Source of the DNA: an uncultured Gammaproteobacteria bacterium
GTDB taxonomy: Bacteria > Pseudomonadota > Gammaproteobacteria > GCA-001735895
DNA: 16,443 nt
NCBI GenBank assembly: GCA_945787265.1
Contig: CALZHS010000038.1
Location: forward strand, 1-16,443
Direction of reading: 5' to 3'
Shown here: piece after piece, positions 6,671 through 14,490 of the stretch
Numbering within the stretch: position 1 is the first letter of the stretch
How the letters are laid out: every line of letters begins with the position of its first letter
Position numbers and translations under genes: made by a program
The notes under the pieces: model-generated
What the model saw: the letters and a program-made list of their open reading frames with translations, nothing else
What the model was told of the DNA's origin: nothing
The model's database searches: none

Positions 6671-7252
6671 GTGCAAACTCAGATAATACTGGCCAGCGGC
6701 TCCCCGTTTCGCAAACAGCTTCTGGATCGATTACGGCTCGACTTCAACTGTCTTTCTCCCGATATCGACGAAACTCTCCGGCCAGGTGAGGATGCCCGCA
6801 GTTATGTTTGTCGACTGGCGCAAGCGAAGGCAGAACAGGTGGCAGCAGATCACCCTGGAGCGATTGTCATTGGCTCTGACCAGTGTGCGCTGCTGGACAA
6901 TAAAATACTGGGCAAACCTGGAACCCACGAAAACGCACTGCAGCAGTTGCGCGAGGCGCAGGGAAAAAGGGTGATTTTTCATACCGGTATTTGTGTTCTG
7001 CAGCTTTCATCTGGATTCAGCGCGCTGGAGGACGTCCTGTTCGAGGTCGAATTCCGTAATCTGAGTGATCGACAGCTGGAGCACTATCTCCATATCGAGC
7101 AGCCCTACCAGTGCGCCGGCAGCTTCAAGGCAGAAGGCTACGGTATCTGCCTGTTCAGCAAAATGCACGGGGATGATCCGACGGCGCTGATCGGATTACC
7201 CCTGATTACGTTGACAGCCATACTGGAACGCGCGGGAGTCGCGGTCGTCTAG
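6671..7252 (+). CDS. yceF: Maf-family nucleotide pyrophosphatase YceF
   Basis: Maf-family enzymes hydrolyse unwanted nucleoside triphosphates to monophosphate and pyrophosphate; the YceF branch prefers 7-methyl-GTP. With a GTG start at 6671 the protein has 193 residues and starts VQTQIILASGSPFRKQLL, the normal Maf beginning (SxSPxR-like motif). Catalytic Asp70 lies in IGSDQ, and CAGSFKAEGYG (about 154-164) is characteristic of the YceF branch. An upstream in-frame ATG at 6572 would add 33 unrelated residues. AGGA lies 10 nt before the GTG, which supports the shorter form. It diverges from yceD and converges on sppA with only 14 nt between, as in related genomes. Confidence 0.93.
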   Translation: MQTQIILASGSPFRKQLLDRLRLDFNCLSPDIDETLRPGEDARSYVCRLAQAKAEQVAADHPGAIVIGSDQCALLDNKILGKPGTHENALQQLREAQGKRVIFHTGICVLQLSSGFSALEDVLFEVEFRNLSDRQLEHYLHIEQPYQCAGSFKAEGYGICLFSKMHGDDPTALIGLPLITLTAILERAGVAVV

Positions 7253-7266
7253 CGCGGCTAACGAAA

Positions 7267-8241
7267 TCAGTTAATAGCCAGACTGCCCAGAAAGTACTCG
7301 CTGATCTCGCGTCCTGCACTGCTGCCGATGCGCGCGGCTATTCGTTCCAGCAGGTTGGCCTTGGGCGTGAAATCAACAACCTCTTCCGCCCCAAGTTCCC
7401 GCGCAACGCTATGCTTTGTACCGTAGGCATCTACAAGACCCAGGCCGAGTGCCTTTTCACCGCTCCATATCAAGCCGCTGAAGGTATCCTCGTTGACAAC
7501 CAGACGATCTCCCCTGCCGCGTTTGACTGCAGTGATAAAGTGACCATGCACTTCATCGAGCATCGATTGTAAATGAGCCTTCTGTTCACTTTTCTCCGGC
7601 AGGAATGGATCGAACAGTCCCTTGTTTTCACCCGCAGTTAAGAGCCGTCTCTCGACACCGATTTTCTTCATCAGTTCGACGAATCCGAACGCATCCATGC
7701 GCACGCCAATCGATCCGACCAGGCTCGACTGGTTTGCATAAATTTTATCGGCCGCCGCGGCGACAAAATATCCACCCGATGCGGCAATATCCGCGACCAC
7801 CGCGTACACGGGTATCGATTCATGTTTCTGTTTCAGGCGCATGATTTCGTCGAAAATGTAAGCGGCCTGCACCGGCGAACCGCCCGGTGAATTGATTTCC
7901 AGCACCACACCCGCTGTATCATCGTGCTTAAAGGCCGCTTTGAGCCCGGCAATGACGTTCTCGGAACCGGCCGCTTCACCACTGGCGATAACCCCGGAAA
8001 GCTTGACCAGCGCGGTATGCTTTTCCCCATCGACCGCCAACGACCTGTCATCAGTTTCGGCAAAGAACATGATTGTTACAACGCTCAGATAGACGATGAA
8101 AAACAGCATGAACCCGACTCGCCAGCGGCGCGCCCGGGTCTGCTCTTTTATCGCCGCAAATACGAGGCGATCAATAATTCTCTGGGAATGCTTGTCATTG
8201 CCTGGACCGGCATGCTCGGTACTCGTTTCGTTATCCGTCAT
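7267..8241 (-). CDS. sppA: Signal peptide peptidase SppA, S49 family
   Basis: SppA is an inner-membrane serine protease that degrades leftover signal peptides. The 324-residue protein is the short, single-domain form, unlike the about 618-residue duplicated E. coli SppA. It has a charged cytoplasmic N-terminus, one membrane segment (about 43-60), then the periplasmic S49 domain: INSPGGSP (117-123), the nucleophile Ser155 in ADIAASGGYF, SSLVGSIGV (172-180), and Lys207 in GENKG as probable general base, giving the family Ser-Lys dyad. A good Shine-Dalgarno sequence (AGGAAG) precedes the ATG. It lies 13 nt after rluC; the HAD-like hydrolase gene found between them in Pseudomonas is absent. Confidence 0.95.
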   Translation of the reverse strand: MTDNETSTEHAGPGNDKHSQRIIDRLVFAAIKEQTRARRWRVGFMLFFIVYLSVVTIMFFAETDDRSLAVDGEKHTALVKLSGVIASGEAAGSENVIAGLKAAFKHDDTAGVVLEINSPGGSPVQAAYIFDEIMRLKQKHESIPVYAVVADIAASGGYFVAAAADKIYANQSSLVGSIGVRMDAFGFVELMKKIGVERRLLTAGENKGLFDPFLPEKSEQKAHLQSMLDEVHGHFITAVKRGRGDRLVVNEDTFSGLIWSGEKALGLGLVDAYGTKHSVARELGAEEVVDFTPKANLLERIAARIGSSAGREISEYFLGSLAIN

Positions 8242-8254
8242 CTTGCTTCCTGTT

Positions 8255-9229
8255 TTAACAGTTGTGCGTGGTTAAGCCATTTTCTGTAGCGCCGATGAGC
8301 GCCTCGAATTCTGCCGGCAAAGGCGCGTTGACCACCAGTTCGGGTGTGAATTTGCCCTGTGGCAATTCGAGACTTGCAGCATGCAGCATCAAGCGGCTAA
8401 TTTTTTGCTGGCGCATGGCTCGATTAAATGCAGCATCACCGTATTTATCGTCACCCGCGATTTCGTGCCCCTGGGACTGGCAATGCACCCGGATTTGATG
8501 CGTACGGCCGGTTACAAGTTCCACCTGAATAAAACTGAAACTGTCTCCGGTCTGTAATAGCTTGATTCGACTCAAGGCCTTTTTCCCGTTGCTGTCAACC
8601 TGCATTCGTCGTTCCCCGTTGGGAAGGACTATTTTTTTCAGCGCGAGTTTGATTTCGCGTATTTCCCGGGGCCATCGACCCTTGACTATAGCGCAATATT
8701 TCTTATTGAGCGTTCTGTCGCGCAGCGCCGCTTGAACGCCCAGCAACGCCTGTCGGTGTTTACTCAATAGCAGGCAACCACTGGTATCACGATCGAGCCT
8801 GTGCACCAACTCGATGGCATGGTCTGGTCGCAGCAGGCGCATCGCGTCGATGACGCCGTAGTCAACCCCTGAACCGGCGTGGACCGCGAGTCCGGCGGGC
8901 TTGTCGATAATGATAATATGCGCGTTTTCAAAAAGTATGTTGCGCTCGAGATTTTCGATTAACCGTTTTGACGGCTGTAGCCTGTCGCGTGACTCGGTTA
9001 GCAGAAGTAACGGTGGAATCCTGACCTGATCGCCAAGTTTGAGTTTGTATTCCGGTTTACAACGCTTCTTGTTAACCCGCACCTCACCTTTCCTGATGAT
9101 TCGATAAATGCGGGTACGAGGAACCTTGTCGAGCTGTTTGAACAGGAAGTTATCGAGTCTTTGCCCAAGCTGAGCGGCAGAGATCTCGATCAGGCTGACG
9201 GGGCTTTTTTGTGGATTATCTAGACTCAA
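8255..9229 (-). CDS. rluC: 23S rRNA pseudouridine(955/2504/2580) synthase RluC
   Basis: RluC converts three uridines of 23S rRNA to pseudouridine. The 324-residue protein has an N-terminal S4 RNA-binding domain (about 20-80; RIYRIIRKGEVRVNKKR, the RluC-type sequence) and an RluA-family catalytic domain with Asp146 in HRLDRDTSG and the later GRTHQIRVH motif. Close resemblance to E. coli RluC in the S4 part, and divergence from rne, favour RluC over RluD. The likely start is TTG at 9229, with no clear ribosome-binding sequence and no better in-frame start before the S4 domain. It is the first gene of a two-gene unit with sppA, and its promoter must lie within the rne leader region. Confidence 0.94.
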   Translation of the reverse strand: MSLDNPQKSPVSLIEISAAQLGQRLDNFLFKQLDKVPRTRIYRIIRKGEVRVNKKRCKPEYKLKLGDQVRIPPLLLLTESRDRLQPSKRLIENLERNILFENAHIIIIDKPAGLAVHAGSGVDYGVIDAMRLLRPDHAIELVHRLDRDTSGCLLLSKHRQALLGVQAALRDRTLNKKYCAIVKGRWPREIREIKLALKKIVLPNGERRMQVDSNGKKALSRIKLLQTGDSFSFIQVELVTGRTHQIRVHCQSQGHEIAGDDKYGDAAFNRAMRQQKISRLMLHAASLELPQGKFTPELVVNAPLPAEFEALIGATENGLTTHNC

Positions 9230-9232
9230 TGG

Positions 9233-9261
9233 ATGGCAGTTGGCAGAAACTGTGTTATATT
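9233..9261 (+). promoter_or_regulatory. Extended -10 promoter for rne
   Basis: A -10 box TATATT (9256-9261; five of six) preceded by the extended element TG (9253-9254) has a moderate -35 box ATGGCA (9233-9238; four of six) at exactly 17 nt. Transcription would start near 9268, giving an rne leader of roughly 320 nt, comparable with the 361-nt leader known for E. coli rne. The -35 box is only 4 nt from the rluC start codon on the other strand. Confidence 0.6.
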
Positions 9262-9267
9262 CCTTGC

Positions 9268-9590
9268 CGTAGCATTGTACTGCCTAAATTCCAGGCAAAA
9301 CACTACCAAAACAGTTTTTTAAAGGGAAGCAAAGGCCCGAGGGCCTGTTTTCCAAACGAATTAGTCCGGATCAGGCGATGTATAGGTGCCTGGTTCAGGG
9401 CTTCCAGTCACACAAAGGCCAATGAACTGCCTCATACACAGTTTTGTTCTGATCAATAATTTCCTCATCACAATCGGTTTACAGGGACCGGCGTGCATGG
9501 GCCTATTGCCCGCACAGATAAAAAAGGAAACACGTCTGGCAGAACGGACAAGTCGCAGCAGCTGGCTATTCAAGCAAGGCAACAATTTCA
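9268..9590 (+). promoter_or_regulatory. Long structured 5' leader of rne, candidate autoregulatory region
   Basis: This stretch holds no convincing gene. It contains four possible RNA hairpins: TGCCT/AGGCA (9281-9297); a long stem at 9325-9353 built on AGGCCC/GGGCCT with outer GGAA/TTCC pairs; CAGGC/GCCTG extended by A-U and G-U pairs (9370-9394); and GTGC-GGGC/GCCC-GCAC with a two-base AT bulge and loop CTATT (9493-9515). In E. coli, hairpins in the rne leader let RNase E lower its own mRNA level; the same role here is inference from position, length and structure. AAGG lies about 11 nt before the rne ATG as a weak ribosome-binding site. Confidence 0.6.
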
Positions 9591-12008
9591 ATGAAAAGAA
9601 TCTTAATCAATGCCACCCAGGCCGAAGAGCTCAGGGTGGCGATGGTCAATGGCCAACAACTTTACGACCTCGATATCGAAGTACCCTCTCGGGACCAGAA
9701 GAAATCAAATATTTACAAGGGTAAAATAGCCCGAGTCGAACCCAGCCTCGAGGCTGCTTTCGTTAACTACGGGGCTGAACGCCACGGGTTTCTTCCGTTC
9801 AAGGAAATCGCCAAGCAATACTACGGCGATGCCCCGCGCGACAATAACGGTAAACCGATTCTTAAAGATGCGCTCAAGGTAGACCAGGAGATCATCGTAC
9901 AGGTCGAAAAGGAAGAGCGTGGCAACAAGGGCGCCGCGTTAACGAGTTTTATCAGCCTGGCCGGCAGGTTCCTGGTCGCAATGCCGCAAAATCCGCGCGC
10001 CGGTGGCGTATCCCGACGCATCGAAGGCGAAGATCGCGACGAGCTCAAAAAAACGCTATCAGAATTGACAATGCCGGAAGGTATGGGCGTCATCGTGCGC
10101 ACCGCCGGCGTTGGACGCTCCACCGAGGAAATGCAGTGGGATCTTGATTACCTGACCCAGGTCTGGACTGCGATCGAAAAGGCAGCTGAAGACAAACCCG
10201 CACCATTTCTGATTTACCAGGAGTCAGATATCGTCATTCGGGCTTTACGCGATCACTATCGAAACGATATCGGGGAAATCCTGATCGACTCCAGGCAGGC
10301 CTATCAGCAGGCCCATGATTTCATGTCGATGGTCATGCCGGGTTCGATTAACAAGCTCAAACTGTTCGAAGACAGGTTGCCGCTGTTCAATCGTTTTCAA
10401 ATCGAAAACCAGATTGAATCGGCTTTTTCCAGGGAGGTCACACTGCCATCCGGCGGCGCGATCGTGGTTGATCATACCGAAGCACTAATTTCGATTGACG
10501 TTAACTCTGCGCGCGCCACCCGCGGCGGCGATATTGAAGAAACTGCGAAGCAGACCAATCTGGAAGCGGCGGATGAAATCGCACGCCAGCTCAGAATTCG
10601 CGATCTGGGTGGCCTTATCGTGATTGATTTCATCGATATGATGCAAAATCGCAATCAGCGCGAGGTCGAAAGCCGGTTACGCAACGCGGCCTACGATGAT
10701 CGCGCACGCGTTCAAATTGGGCGTATATCGCGTTTTGGATTACTTGAAATGTCACGCCAGAGACTGCGGCCATCGCTCGAGGAATCGAGCCAGATCGTCT
10801 GCCCGCGGTGCAGCGGCCAGGGCACGATACGCGATGTCGAATCGCTTTCGTTAGCCGTGTTACGCCTGCTTGAAGAGGAATCACTCAAGGATAACACCGG
10901 CAAGATCCTCGCCAAGATGCCGGTCGAATGTGCGACTTACCTGCTTAACGAGAAGCGCGAAAAGATTGATAGTCTCGAGCAGCGACGTGACGTGCATCTC
11001 GTGGTCATTCCGGATCCAAGGCTGGAGACGCCGCATTACGAGATCGAACGCGTCAAGGATAACGACACGCATCGTCATGAATCGAACTACAAGAAATCCT
11101 ACGAGCTGACCACGCCGGAACAGCCGGTGGATCTGGTCGAAAGGGCCAGTAGCAATGTCGCGAGTCCTGAAACGGCAGCCGTGCAGAGCATAACACCCCC
11201 TGCCCCAAGGCCGGCTGCACCACCACCCGTTAAAACTGCCGCGAGCGAGGGCGGTTTTCTTGGCAAGATCGTCAACCTGCTGATTGGCAACGGCGATAAA
11301 TCCACGGCGCCTGTCGAAGAGACGCAGACCAAAAGCGATTCCCGTCCGGCCCGCAGCGGTAACCGGGGTCGTCGCGGTAGGCAGCGTGGTGGACAAAATC
11401 GACAGCGTAGTAACGCATCACCGAAAAGCAAGAGCGCAGCCGGAAAAACGGACGCAAAAGGCAAGGACCAGGGTGAAACCGAAAAATCCGCAGCCACGGA
11501 AGCCAGGCGTACTAATCAGTCGCGGACGGGTCGTTCACGCGGTGGAAATCGCGGTGGAAATCGCGGTGGAAATCGCGCCAATCGGTCTCGACAACAGGAG
11601 CAGAAGCCGTCAACCGACAAAACTTCCGTCGCCGACGGCAAGCGCGAGTCACAAGCCAGGCCGGAACCCGATGGTAATCTTCATCCACAACAAAATCCTG
11701 ACGCGGATGGAAATCAAAGACAGGCCAGTAAACCCGGGGAAGCTGAAAAAGTAGAAGCTGGCAATGCCAGGGCTCGTAAAACGCCTGCTAAACGCAGCCG
11801 CAAACCCAAAAAGGCAGAAGCGACCGATTCGAGTCCGTCGCAGCAATCGTCGAAGACAACGGACGATAAGCCTGCGGCTCGTGAAAAGACAGCTGCCAGC
11901 AAAACTAAATCCGATTCTGCCCAGACCGGAGACCAGGCCGTGCCTGAAGCATCCGGCCAGCAAGCGGAAAACAAGCCTGAATCAAGGGTTGAAACCTCGG
12001 AGTCATAA
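9591..12008 (+). CDS. rne: Ribonuclease E
   Basis: RNase E is the main endoribonuclease for mRNA decay and for rRNA and tRNA processing, and the scaffold of the RNA degradosome. The N-terminal catalytic half is complete and collinear with E. coli: S1 domain (about 35-125), magnesium-binding Asp303 (SIDVNS) and Asp346 (IVIDFIDM), and the zinc-link Cys404 and Cys407 in CPRCSGQG, which joins subunits of the tetramer. After about residue 520 the tail is low-complexity and probably disordered. It holds a possible membrane-binding amphipathic helix (about 554-566, GGFLGKIVNLLIG), then two Arg/Gly-rich, probably RNA-binding blocks (about 588-606 and 644-665). At 805 residues it is shorter than the 1061 of E. 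coli; enolase- or PNPase-binding motifs are not recognisable to me. Confidence 0.97.
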   Translation: MKRILINATQAEELRVAMVNGQQLYDLDIEVPSRDQKKSNIYKGKIARVEPSLEAAFVNYGAERHGFLPFKEIAKQYYGDAPRDNNGKPILKDALKVDQEIIVQVEKEERGNKGAALTSFISLAGRFLVAMPQNPRAGGVSRRIEGEDRDELKKTLSELTMPEGMGVIVRTAGVGRSTEEMQWDLDYLTQVWTAIEKAAEDKPAPFLIYQESDIVIRALRDHYRNDIGEILIDSRQAYQQAHDFMSMVMPGSINKLKLFEDRLPLFNRFQIENQIESAFSREVTLPSGGAIVVDHTEALISIDVNSARATRGGDIEETAKQTNLEAADEIARQLRIRDLGGLIVIDFIDMMQNRNQREVESRLRNAAYDDRARVQIGRISRFGLLEMSRQRLRPSLEESSQIVCPRCSGQGTIRDVESLSLAVLRLLEEESLKDNTGKILAKMPVECATYLLNEKREKIDSLEQRRDVHLVVIPDPRLETPHYEIERVKDNDTHRHESNYKKSYELTTPEQPVDLVERASSNVASPETAAVQSITPPAPRPAAPPPVKTAASEGGFLGKIVNLLIGNGDKSTAPVEETQTKSDSRPARSGNRGRRGRQRGGQNRQRSNASPKSKSAAGKTDAKGKDQGETEKSAATEARRTNQSRTGRSRGGNRGGNRGGNRANRSRQQEQKPSTDKTSVADGKRESQARPEPDGNLHPQQNPDADGNQRQASKPGEAEKVEAGNARARKTPAKRSRKPKKAEATDSSPSQQSSKTTDDKPAAREKTAASKTKSDSAQTGDQAVPEASGQQAENKPESRVETSES
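11538..11573 (+). repeat. Three exact 12-bp tandem repeats within rne
   Basis: The unit CGCGGTGGAAAT occurs three times in succession with no mismatch and encodes three Arg-Gly-Gly-Asn units in the RNA-binding part of the RNase E tail. Identity at silent positions suggests recent expansion by slippage rather than old selection on the protein. Copy number may differ between strains without changing the reading frame. Confidence 0.95.
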
Positions 12009-12140
12009 TCGAGCATGCATTCCAGGGCGAGTGGTTTCTCGGTAAACATTACTGCCCCAACCAACTTCGATTGCAGTCGGGCAGGAATATTAAGCTAACA
12101 ACTCACCCTTGCCGCTGCAATGGCCGGGATGAGGCGAGGA

Positions 12141-12629
12141 TTATTTCTTGAGTTCCTCGAGGATTTTGTCGGTGATATTGACCGCATCGCTGGCGTAAGC
12201 AATGCTTGCGTCGGTAAAAATGAAGTCGTATCCGTTCTTGCTGCCATATTCCTGGATTACTGATTTTATCGAAACCTGCACCTTCTGTAATAATTCCCTT
12301 TGCTTTGACTGCAGGTCTTCTTTCAACGACTGCTGTTCAAATTGGAAACGTCGCTTGTTCTGGATAATGTTGTCCTCGGCCTTCTTTTTCTGTTCGTCGC
12401 TCATCACCGCACTATCGGTTTTATAGGTTTTTTCCATTTGCTGGATTTCCTGTGCAAGTTTTCGCAGGCTCTGCTCGCGCTCACCAAACTGCTTCTGCAG
12501 TTCGGCATTCGCAGAAACCGCTTGCGGCGACTGTTCAAGCAGTACCTTGGAGTTGATAAATGCTGTCTTCCCGGCTGCGTTCAGGCCAAGGCTGACCAGC
12601 GCCAGTAAAATAAATGCCGTAATTTTCAT
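12141..12629 (-). CDS. skp: Periplasmic chaperone of the Skp/OmpH family
   Basis: Skp is a trimeric periplasmic chaperone that holds unfolded outer-membrane proteins on the way to the Bam complex. The 162-residue protein has a signal peptide (Lys2, hydrophobic core about 4-16, probable cut after LNAAG near residue 20), then a short beta segment KTAFINSKVLL. A long charged, Gln/Lys/Glu-rich helical hairpin (about 40-120) follows, and the end YDFIFTDASIAYASDAVNITDKIL returns to the body domain. This is the Skp/OmpH pattern, though sequence is weakly conserved. The gene is normally between bamA and lpxD; here it follows a DUF4124 gene and converges on rne. It may be a paralogue rather than the main Skp. 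Confidence 0.85.
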   Translation of the reverse strand: MKITAFILLALVSLGLNAAGKTAFINSKVLLEQSPQAVSANAELQKQFGEREQSLRKLAQEIQQMEKTYKTDSAVMSDEQKKKAEDNIIQNKRRFQFEQQSLKEDLQSKQRELLQKVQVSIKSVIQEYGSKNGYDFIFTDASIAYASDAVNITDKILEELKK

Positions 12630-12642
12630 ATGTTGATGTCTC

Positions 12643-13164
12643 TTATTGGTTAACCACTGATTCCTGATCTTGCAACCTTTGCTTGAGCAGTTTCTCGATG
12701 TTCCTGGTGTCCTCGAATAGTTTCTTGATGGTGTCCGCTGAATAAGGGTTGCCGATGTCTTCCGGATTATCCCCTTTTTTACCGCCTGGATTTGATTCTT
12801 CCGTCTCGTTTTCCTCGGACGGAAGTTTTACTGACTGAATCACGTTTGCATTGGGATCGAATCCCTTGAGGGTAAACTCGAAGCCTTCAGGTGGCGCCTC
12901 TGTTGTAAACTGCACATTCCCGTCCGCATCGTACCATTTGTAAAACACATCCTTGCCGTCAAGATCTTCATCTGAAGCAGCCTGAATAGCATTGTCTGAG
13001 AACTTAGGCAAATCAGGCATCGAGAAGTTCGGCATCGACAGATCGGGAAAACTTAAATCCGAAAAACTCACCAGGGTATCCCCGTCATCGTCTTTTAGAA
13101 TCGTAAATGGTAACAGCAGCGCTATGAACAATACTGCAATCATGATCTTCGTGAATAGCTTCAT
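12643..13164 (-). CDS. DUF4124 domain protein, exported or membrane-anchored
   Basis: No function is known for this family. The 173-residue protein starts with a hydrophobic segment (about 7-23) after Lys6, either a signal peptide or a membrane anchor. A short repetitive linker (33-52) of four five-residue units with pattern S-[FM]-[SP]-[DN]-[LF] follows. The DUF4124 core is about 72-92 (YKWYDADGNVQFTTEAPPEG), a small domain typical of gammaproteobacterial periplasmic proteins. The rest is hydrophilic and acidic (EENETEESNPGG), ending in a probable helix. It has a good Shine-Dalgarno sequence (GGAAG). It lies between serS and the Skp-like gene, suggesting but not proving an envelope role with the latter. 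Confidence 0.82.
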   Translation of the reverse strand: MKLFTKIMIAVLFIALLLPFTILKDDDGDTLVSFSDLSFPDLSMPNFSMPDLPKFSDNAIQAASDEDLDGKDVFYKWYDADGNVQFTTEAPPEGFEFTLKGFDPNANVIQSVKLPSEENETEESNPGGKKGDNPEDIGNPYSADTIKKLFEDTRNIEKLLKQRLQDQESVVNQ

Positions 13165-13196
13165 CTGGACTTCCAGAACCGTAAAGTAATGCGAAG

Positions 13197-13202
13197 AGTA
13201 TA
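13197..13202 (-). promoter_or_regulatory. Candidate -10 element for the DUF4124-skp pair
   Basis: TATACT on the minus strand (five of six to consensus) lies in the 43-nt gap after serS. It would start RNA near 13190, 26 nt before the DUF4124 ATG. No good -35 box is present at 16-18 nt, so this is a weak call; cotranscription with serS is equally possible. Confidence 0.35.
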
Positions 13203-13207
13203 GCTTT

Positions 13208-14488
13208 TTAACCTCGAATTTCAGTTATGCCGTGCATATACGGCAGCAATATCTCTGGAATCCTGATACTGCCGTCGGCCTGCTGGTAATTTTCCATGAT
13301 GGCAATCAGGGTTCGCCCCACTGCCAGTCCGGACCCGTTCAGGGTATGGACCAGTTCGGGCTTGCCCGTTTCCGGATTGCGCCAGCGTGCTTGCATTCGG
13401 CGAGCCTGGAAATCAGTCATATTGCTGCACGAAGAAATTTCGCGATAGGCATCCTGACCGGGTAGCCAGACTTCCAGGTCGTAAGTCTTGGTAGACGCAA
13501 AGCCCAGGTCGCCACCACAGAGGATTACTTTGCGATAGGCAAGTCCGAGCAGTTTGAGAACTGTTTCGGCATGCCCGGTTAGCTGTTCGAGGGCATCCAT
13601 GGATTTTTCAGGTTCGACAATCTGCACGAGCTCCACTTTTTCGAACTGGTGTTGGCGAATCATACCGCGTGTGTCTTTACCGTAAGAACCTGCCTCGGAG
13701 CGGAAGCACGGCGTGTGGGCGACAAATTTTAGCGGTAGCTGTTTCGGCTCGACGATACTGTCGGCGACAAAATTCGTCACCGGTACCTCGGCCGTTGGTA
13801 TCAGGTAGAGGTTGTGATTTTCAGAATCAATATGGAACAGGTCCTCCTTGAATTTCGGTAACTGGCCGGTACCGATCAGGGTTTGTTCGTTGACCAGGTA
13901 AGGCACGTATGCTTCGACGTAACCGTGTTCGAGAACATGCTGGTTTATCATGAACTGTATCAGGGCACGATGCAGCGTAACCAGCGGGCCGGTCATGGTC
14001 ACGAATCTCGCGCCCGCAAGTTTTGCCGCGCGTTCAAAATCCATACCACCCAGGATTTGACCCAGTTCAATATGATCCCTGGGTTCAAAATCGAACTGCG
14101 GTTGCTCGCCCCACTGCAGTACTTCGGTATTATCGGCCTCGCTATCTCCCGCTGGGACGGATTCGTGCGGTAGATTGGGGATTCCCATTAACAGGCTGTC
14201 TAGTTCATTCTGCAGCGTGCTTAATTCTGTCTCGGCCGACTTTAACTGGTCGCCCAGGTTGGCTACTTCATCCAGCAGGGGCTGGATGTCATCCCCTTTT
14301 GCCTTTGCTTCACCGATCGCTTTGGAACGGCTGTTGCGTTCACTCTGCAGGTTTTGAGTGGAAACCTGCAGCGATTTGCGGCGCTCCTCGAGTTCGCTGA
14401 AGGCAGCCACGTCAAAGGTAAAATTCTTTACCTTCAGTTTTTCAACGACCTGTTCCAGATCGGTACGTAGTATTTTTGAATCAAGCAT
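13208..14488 (-). CDS. serS: Seryl-tRNA synthetase
   Basis: SerS charges tRNA-Ser (and tRNA-Sec) with serine in the cytoplasm. The start at 14488 (MLDSKILRTDLEQV, 426 residues) is the family start; a longer in-frame version from 14542 would add 18 residues lying wholly within crcB coding sequence. The N-terminal long coiled-coil arm that binds the tRNA variable arm spans about 28-100. The class II core has TAEVPVTN (serine-site region), motif 2 with FRSEAGSYGKDTRGMIRQHQFEKVE, and motif 3 with NGSGLAVGRTLIAIMENYQ. Nothing is missing. The ATG is only 2 nt after the crcB stop codon, so translation is likely coupled. Confidence 0.98.
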   Translation of the reverse strand: MLDSKILRTDLEQVVEKLKVKNFTFDVAAFSELEERRKSLQVSTQNLQSERNSRSKAIGEAKAKGDDIQPLLDEVANLGDQLKSAETELSTLQNELDSLLMGIPNLPHESVPAGDSEADNTEVLQWGEQPQFDFEPRDHIELGQILGGMDFERAAKLAGARFVTMTGPLVTLHRALIQFMINQHVLEHGYVEAYVPYLVNEQTLIGTGQLPKFKEDLFHIDSENHNLYLIPTAEVPVTNFVADSIVEPKQLPLKFVAHTPCFRSEAGSYGKDTRGMIRQHQFEKVELVQIVEPEKSMDALEQLTGHAETVLKLLGLAYRKVILCGGDLGFASTKTYDLEVWLPGQDAYREISSCSNMTDFQARRMQARWRNPETGKPELVHTLNGSGLAVGRTLIAIMENYQQADGSIRIPEILLPYMHGITEIRG

Positions 14489-14490
14489 TT

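Noticed and set aside
7256..7279. Imperfect hairpin between yceF and sppA
   Set aside because: The stem has a three-base bulge and no U-run. It is too weak to call a bidirectional terminator.
9386..9724. Open frame in the rne leader running into rne
   Set aside because: It overlaps the rne start out of frame and has no recognisable domain or ribosome-binding site. The region is better explained as a structured leader.
11284..11754. Arg-rich open frame in a second plus-strand frame of rne
   Set aside because: It is explained by the low-complexity, repeat-rich tail of RNase E read in another frame.
12052..12084. CTGCCC/GGGCAG pair between rne and skp as a terminator
   Set aside because: The stem is 6 bp with a 21-nt loop and no U-tract on either strand. 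No intrinsic terminator is clear in this convergent gap.
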